Assembly (NCBI RefSeq): GCF_013166515.1
Contig: NZ_JABKKJ010000004.1
Coordinates: forward strand, 62,001 to 126,000
DNA from: Xylanibacter caecicola
GTDB taxonomy: Bacteria; Bacteroidota; Bacteroidia; Bacteroidales; Bacteroidaceae
DNA length: 64,000 nt
Direction of reading: 5' to 3'
This document shows, piece after piece, positions 61,297 through 64,000 of the stretch. The first letter of the stretch is position 1, and the number at the start of each line of letters is the position of its first letter. Both the position numbers and the translations under genes were made by a program. A model generated the notes under the pieces. It worked only from the letters and a program-made list of their open reading frames with translations. It searched no databases and had not been told where the DNA came from.

Positions 61297-61522
61297 ATCC
61301 AATGAAGTCATATAAACTTTATGAAATTCAATATTTGCCTTTATTTTTGAGGGTGTTTTTGCACTTGAAGAGGGAGTGTAGCGGGCTACTCGACCGATGA
61401 AAGGGTAAAAACAGACCAAAAAGAAAGGTGAAGATTGGATTTAGAAGATATAAAAGTTTAATATTTTATTCGTCATAAAAGTTGAGATAACTTCAAATAT
61501 TCATTTACTACTAATTTTTATT

Positions 61523-62563
61523 ATGAAGAAAACAATATTGGTGACGGGCGGAACCGGTTTTATCGGTTCTCATACCACGGTAGAACTACAGCAGGCGGGG
61601 TATGATGTAGTTATTGTAGACAATCTGTCAAACTCCAACGTGCAGGTGCTTGACGGCATTGAGCAGATTACGGGGCAGCGTCCGGCGTTTGAACAAGTGG
61701 ACTGCTGCAATCTTCCGGACATGGAAAAGGTGTTTGAAAAGTATCCGGGTATATGCGGAATCATACATTTTGCCGCAAGCAAGGCTGTGGGGGAGAGCGT
61801 GGAGAAACCGTTGCTGTATTATCGCAACAATCTTACAAGCCTTCTCAATCTGCTTGAGCTTATGCCAAAGTATAATGTCAAAGGCATCATCTTCTCTTCA
61901 AGCTGCACCGTCTACGGACAGCCCACGGCAGAGAACCTGCCCGTTACCGAGAACTCTCCTATACAGAAGGCGCTAAGCCCTTACGGCAACACAAAGCAGA
62001 TAAACGAGGAGATAATAAGCGATTATATATATAGCGGTGCACCTGTAAAGTCGATTATTCTCCGTTATTTCAATCCTATCGGTGCACACCCCTCCGCACT
62101 TATAGGCGAGCTGCCTAACGGTGTGCCGATGAACCTCATACCGTTTGTAACCCAGACGGCAATGGGAATACGCGAGCAGCTGAAGATATTCGGCGACGAC
62201 TACGACACTCCGGACGGTACTTGCATGCGCGACTACATATATGTTGTAGATTTGGCAAAGGCACATGTCAAGGCAATGGAGCGCATCCTGAACGACAGCA
62301 GCTCGGAGGCGTTGGAATACTTCAATATCGGTACGGGCAACGGAGTGAGCACTCTCGAGGTTGTCGAGAGCTTTGAGCGCGTAACAGGCGTAAAACTCAA
62401 CTGGACGTATGCTCCGCGCCGCGAAGGCGATATCGAAAAGATATGGGCAAACCCCGACCGTGCCAACAACGTGCTTGGCTGGAAAGCCGAAGCCGGCTTG
62501 GACGAAACGTTGCTTACGGCATGGAAGTGGCAGCAGAGACTGCGCGAGAAAGGAATACAGTGA
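61523..62563 (+). CDS. galE: UDP-glucose 4-epimerase
   Basis: GalE interconverts UDP-glucose and UDP-galactose using bound NAD. It has 346 residues and a Rossmann motif TGGTGFIGSHTTVEL at the N-terminus. The catalytic SSSCTVYG and YGNTKQ segments (Tyr and Lys) are present, along with the sugar-binding RYFNPIGAHPSALIGE block. The C-terminal YAPRREGDIEKIWA is also typical. It is separated from rnfA by 284 bp and followed by a strong terminator. Confidence 0.95.
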   Translation: MKKTILVTGGTGFIGSHTTVELQQAGYDVVIVDNLSNSNVQVLDGIEQITGQRPAFEQVDCCNLPDMEKVFEKYPGICGIIHFAASKAVGESVEKPLLYYRNNLTSLLNLLELMPKYNVKGIIFSSSCTVYGQPTAENLPVTENSPIQKALSPYGNTKQINEEIISDYIYSGAPVKSIILRYFNPIGAHPSALIGELPNGVPMNLIPFVTQTAMGIREQLKIFGDDYDTPDGTCMRDYIYVVDLAKAHVKAMERILNDSSSEALEYFNIGTGNGVSTLEVVESFERVTGVKLNWTYAPRREGDIEKIWANPDRANNVLGWKAEAGLDETLLTAWKWQQRLREKGIQ

Positions 62564-62582
62564 TTTAAAGCTGTGTAGAGCA

Positions 62583-62645
62583 AACGAATATGACATTATC
62601 CGGCACTCAATGAGAAGTGTGTGATAATGTCATATTCGTTTTATT
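62583..62645 (+). terminator. Terminator after galE
   Basis: Perfect 18-bp arms at 62583-62600 and 62623-62640 end in a T-rich run. It is one of the strongest hairpins in the window and lies 20 bases after the galE stop. Confidence 0.85.
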
Positions 62646-62775
62646 TAGTGCTTTGTGTATAAAGAAGAGTTGCATACATTAACCTTATTCAGGCGTTTTT
62701 ATTACCGACGGACTTATATCCGATATGTAGGGATATTTCATTACATACTTAAACCGGTGTTACATGTTTTCATCG

Positions 62776-62936
62776 CATATGCGTTACGTTTCTATCTCAT
62801 ATGCGTTACATTTCTATCTCATATGCGTTACATTTCTATCGCATATACGATACGTTTCTATCTCATATGCGTTACGTTTCTATCTCATATGCGTTACGTT
62901 TCCATCTCATATGCGATAGATTCTTATCTCATATGC
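62776..62936. repeat. 22-bp tandem repeat array
   Basis: The word catatgcgttacgtttctatct and close variants start at 62776, 62798, 62820, 62842, 62864, 62886, 62908 and 62930, always 22 bases apart. The units are contiguous without spacers. The array sits between the convergent galE and the regulator. The rest of 62646-63042 holds no gene. Confidence 0.85.
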
Positions 62937-63042
62937 CGGAGAAACCCGTACAGCATGTTTTAAGTTCTCAAACACCTTCCGGGAGCGGGCAGTACTATAG
63001 CAAGGAAAATAAATCCGTTGAATTTACGTCACTTTATGACAC

Positions 63043-64000
63043 TTAGAAGTTTTGAAGAAACGTCGTGAGGTTATCGCCTTTTTCCATCTGCAGTTTCTTG
63101 CGCAAGCGATAACGGGCTGTCTCCACGCTGCGCTCGCTGCAATTCATAAGTGAGGCTATTTCCTTTGAACTAAGGTCCATACGCAGGTAGGCGCATAGTT
63201 TGCGGTCGTTCATCTTCAACTCGGGATAATGTTCCGTCAACCGCTGCATGAAATTGTCATATACCAGGTTGAAGTTCTCTTCAAACTTCTGCCAGTTCTT
63301 GTCGTCGCCCATGTTCATCTCTATGCTTCGCCTTATGTTCTTTATGCGTCGCTGCAGTGCTGTGGCGGGCTCGTTGTGCTTTACGTCCTCGGAGAGTTCG
63401 AACATGGATTGGTCTATCTCCTGCAGCATCTCGTTCTTACGCACTAGGTTGATTGTAGAGTCTGCCAATTGTCCCGCCTTCTGCTTGAGGTTAAGGTTTA
63501 GTTGCTCGTTGCGCAGCTCTGCCAGCTGCTTGTCTTTCTGCGCCTGCTCCATTTGGAACTCGCGTTCTTGCTCTCGCAGTTGTCTTTCCTTTTCCTTCCT
63601 CATCCGCAGCAATTCACGGTCGGCACGTTTTTTCAGGTAGAGTATCAGCATACGAACGGTTAGTACACCTATTATAATATATATAAGGTATGCCCACCAC
63701 GTCTCGTACCATGCAGGCAAGATGATGATGGTCTGTCGGAACTCGTCGTTCTGCCCCGTCAATCGGTTGTGAGCCTTTACGTGAAACACATATTCGCCCT
63801 TGGGCAGATGAGTGTAGTCTGTATAGTTGGCTGTTTGCGGTGTGCTCCAATGTTTGTCGTAGCCCTCTAAGCGGCAGGAGTAGGTAACGGCATTGGGGTC
63901 GCGATACTCGGGCATAACGTATTCTATGCGCAGCGAGTTGTTGTCGTGGTCCACACGCACCGCATCACCGTTATTAGACGGAAAGAAAGCCATCAGCAGC
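63043..64000 (-). CDS. Y_Y_Y/TM/coiled-coil/LuxR-type sensory regulator (partial, N-terminus beyond window)
   Basis: At least 318 residues of a membrane-spanning one-component regulator; the frame runs past the right edge, where the N-terminal propeller is expected. Visible in order are part of a Y_Y_Y domain (CRLEGYDKHWS, LPKGEYVFHVKA), one membrane helix (WWAYLIYIIIGVLTVRMLIL), a long coiled coil rich in Arg, Glu and Gln, and a C-terminal helix-turn-helix of LuxR type (LSSKEIASLMNCSERSVETARYR, trimmed here to its key part). Such proteins usually sense glycans or other envelope signals. The target genes are unknown and probably lie to the right of the window. Confidence 0.85.
   Translation of the reverse strand, partial: LLMAFFPSNNGDAVRVDHDNNSLRIEYVMPEYRDPNAVTYSCRLEGYDKHWSTPQTANYTDYTHLPKGEYVFHVKAHNRLTGQNDEFRQTIIILPAWYETWWAYLIYIIIGVLTVRMLILYLKKRADRELLRMRKEKERQLREQEREFQMEQAQKDKQLAELRNEQLNLNLKQKAGQLADSTINLVRKNEMLQEIDQSMFELSEDVKHNEPATALQRRIKNIRRSIEMNMGDDKNWQKFEENFNLVYDNFMQRLTEHYPELKMNDRKLCAYLRMDLSSKEIASLMNCSERSVETARYRLRKKLQMEKGDNLTTFLQNF

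Noticed and set aside
62776..62936. Possible CRISPR array
   Set aside because: The 22-bp units are directly contiguous, with no unique spacers, and no cas genes are nearby.
62655..62963. Short plus-strand open frame in the 22-bp repeat
   Set aside because: The translation is just the repeat read in frame. There is no start context and no domain.

Overview
The window looks like chromosomal DNA of a Bacteroidales bacterium, most likely Prevotella or a close relative. Reasons: the Bacteroidota-type omega subunit, DUF4293, DUF4468, DUF4491 and DUF5606 proteins; a rnfBCDGEA operon behind rseC; a nusB-yajC-ybbR-coaE cluster; a T9SS-like C-terminal sorting domain; and repeated promoters of the Bacteroidota form TTG-N19-20-TAnnTTTG with few Shine-Dalgarno sites. 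No rRNA, tRNA, CRISPR array or transposase was seen.

Layout. 1-6361: partial penicillin-binding protein 1A, pyrB-pyrI, glyA and a cytoplasmic GH13 amylase. 6440-12348: a minus-strand island encoding five cysteine-rich CXXX-repeat precursor peptides, all with twin-arginine leaders, a radical SAM/SPASM maturase, a CXXX-repeat maturase, a small CXXX system protein and, in the same tightly packed gene string, tatA and tatC. 12367-17384: a Sel1-repeat protein, two small secreted proteins sharing a duplicated leader cassette, an exported peptidase T-like enzyme, a candidate structured RNA and 66-bp promoter-bearing repeats. 17669-20614: a large lipoprotein-leader/propeller/TM/cytoplasmic protein. 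21413-26130: nusB, yajC, ybbR, coaE, DUF5606, nth, DUF2461. 26288-29954: reverse rubrerythrin with a PerR-like regulator, palindromic MITE-like repeats, then DUF4293, omega and bamD. 30153-38001: uvrB, DUF4468, small membrane protein, porin, aminotransferase and a LolC/E-like permease. 38140-48060: T9SS-cargo-like protein and an RHS locus (two overlapping large RHS/YD proteins plus three paralogous putative immunity genes). 48367-52840: hexuronate catabolism (uxuA, SDR oxidoreductase, uxaB) behind rlmH and DUF4491. 53475-62563: a family-10-like glycosyl hydrolase, a hypothetical, rseC-rnfBCDGEA and galE. 62776-62936: a 22-bp tandem repeat. The right edge holds a partial Y_Y_Y/TM/LuxR-type regulator.

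The most interesting part is 6440-12348. The sequence suggests that cysteine-repeat peptides are modified in the cytoplasm by radical SAM chemistry and then exported, already rigid, by a Tat translocase encoded in the same operon. Three precursors have A-x-A/S-like sites after the leader and two have a cysteine at residue 33 in a lipobox-like setting, so both soluble and membrane-anchored products are predicted. Names of the CXXX families come from memory of protein-family names; no search was run.
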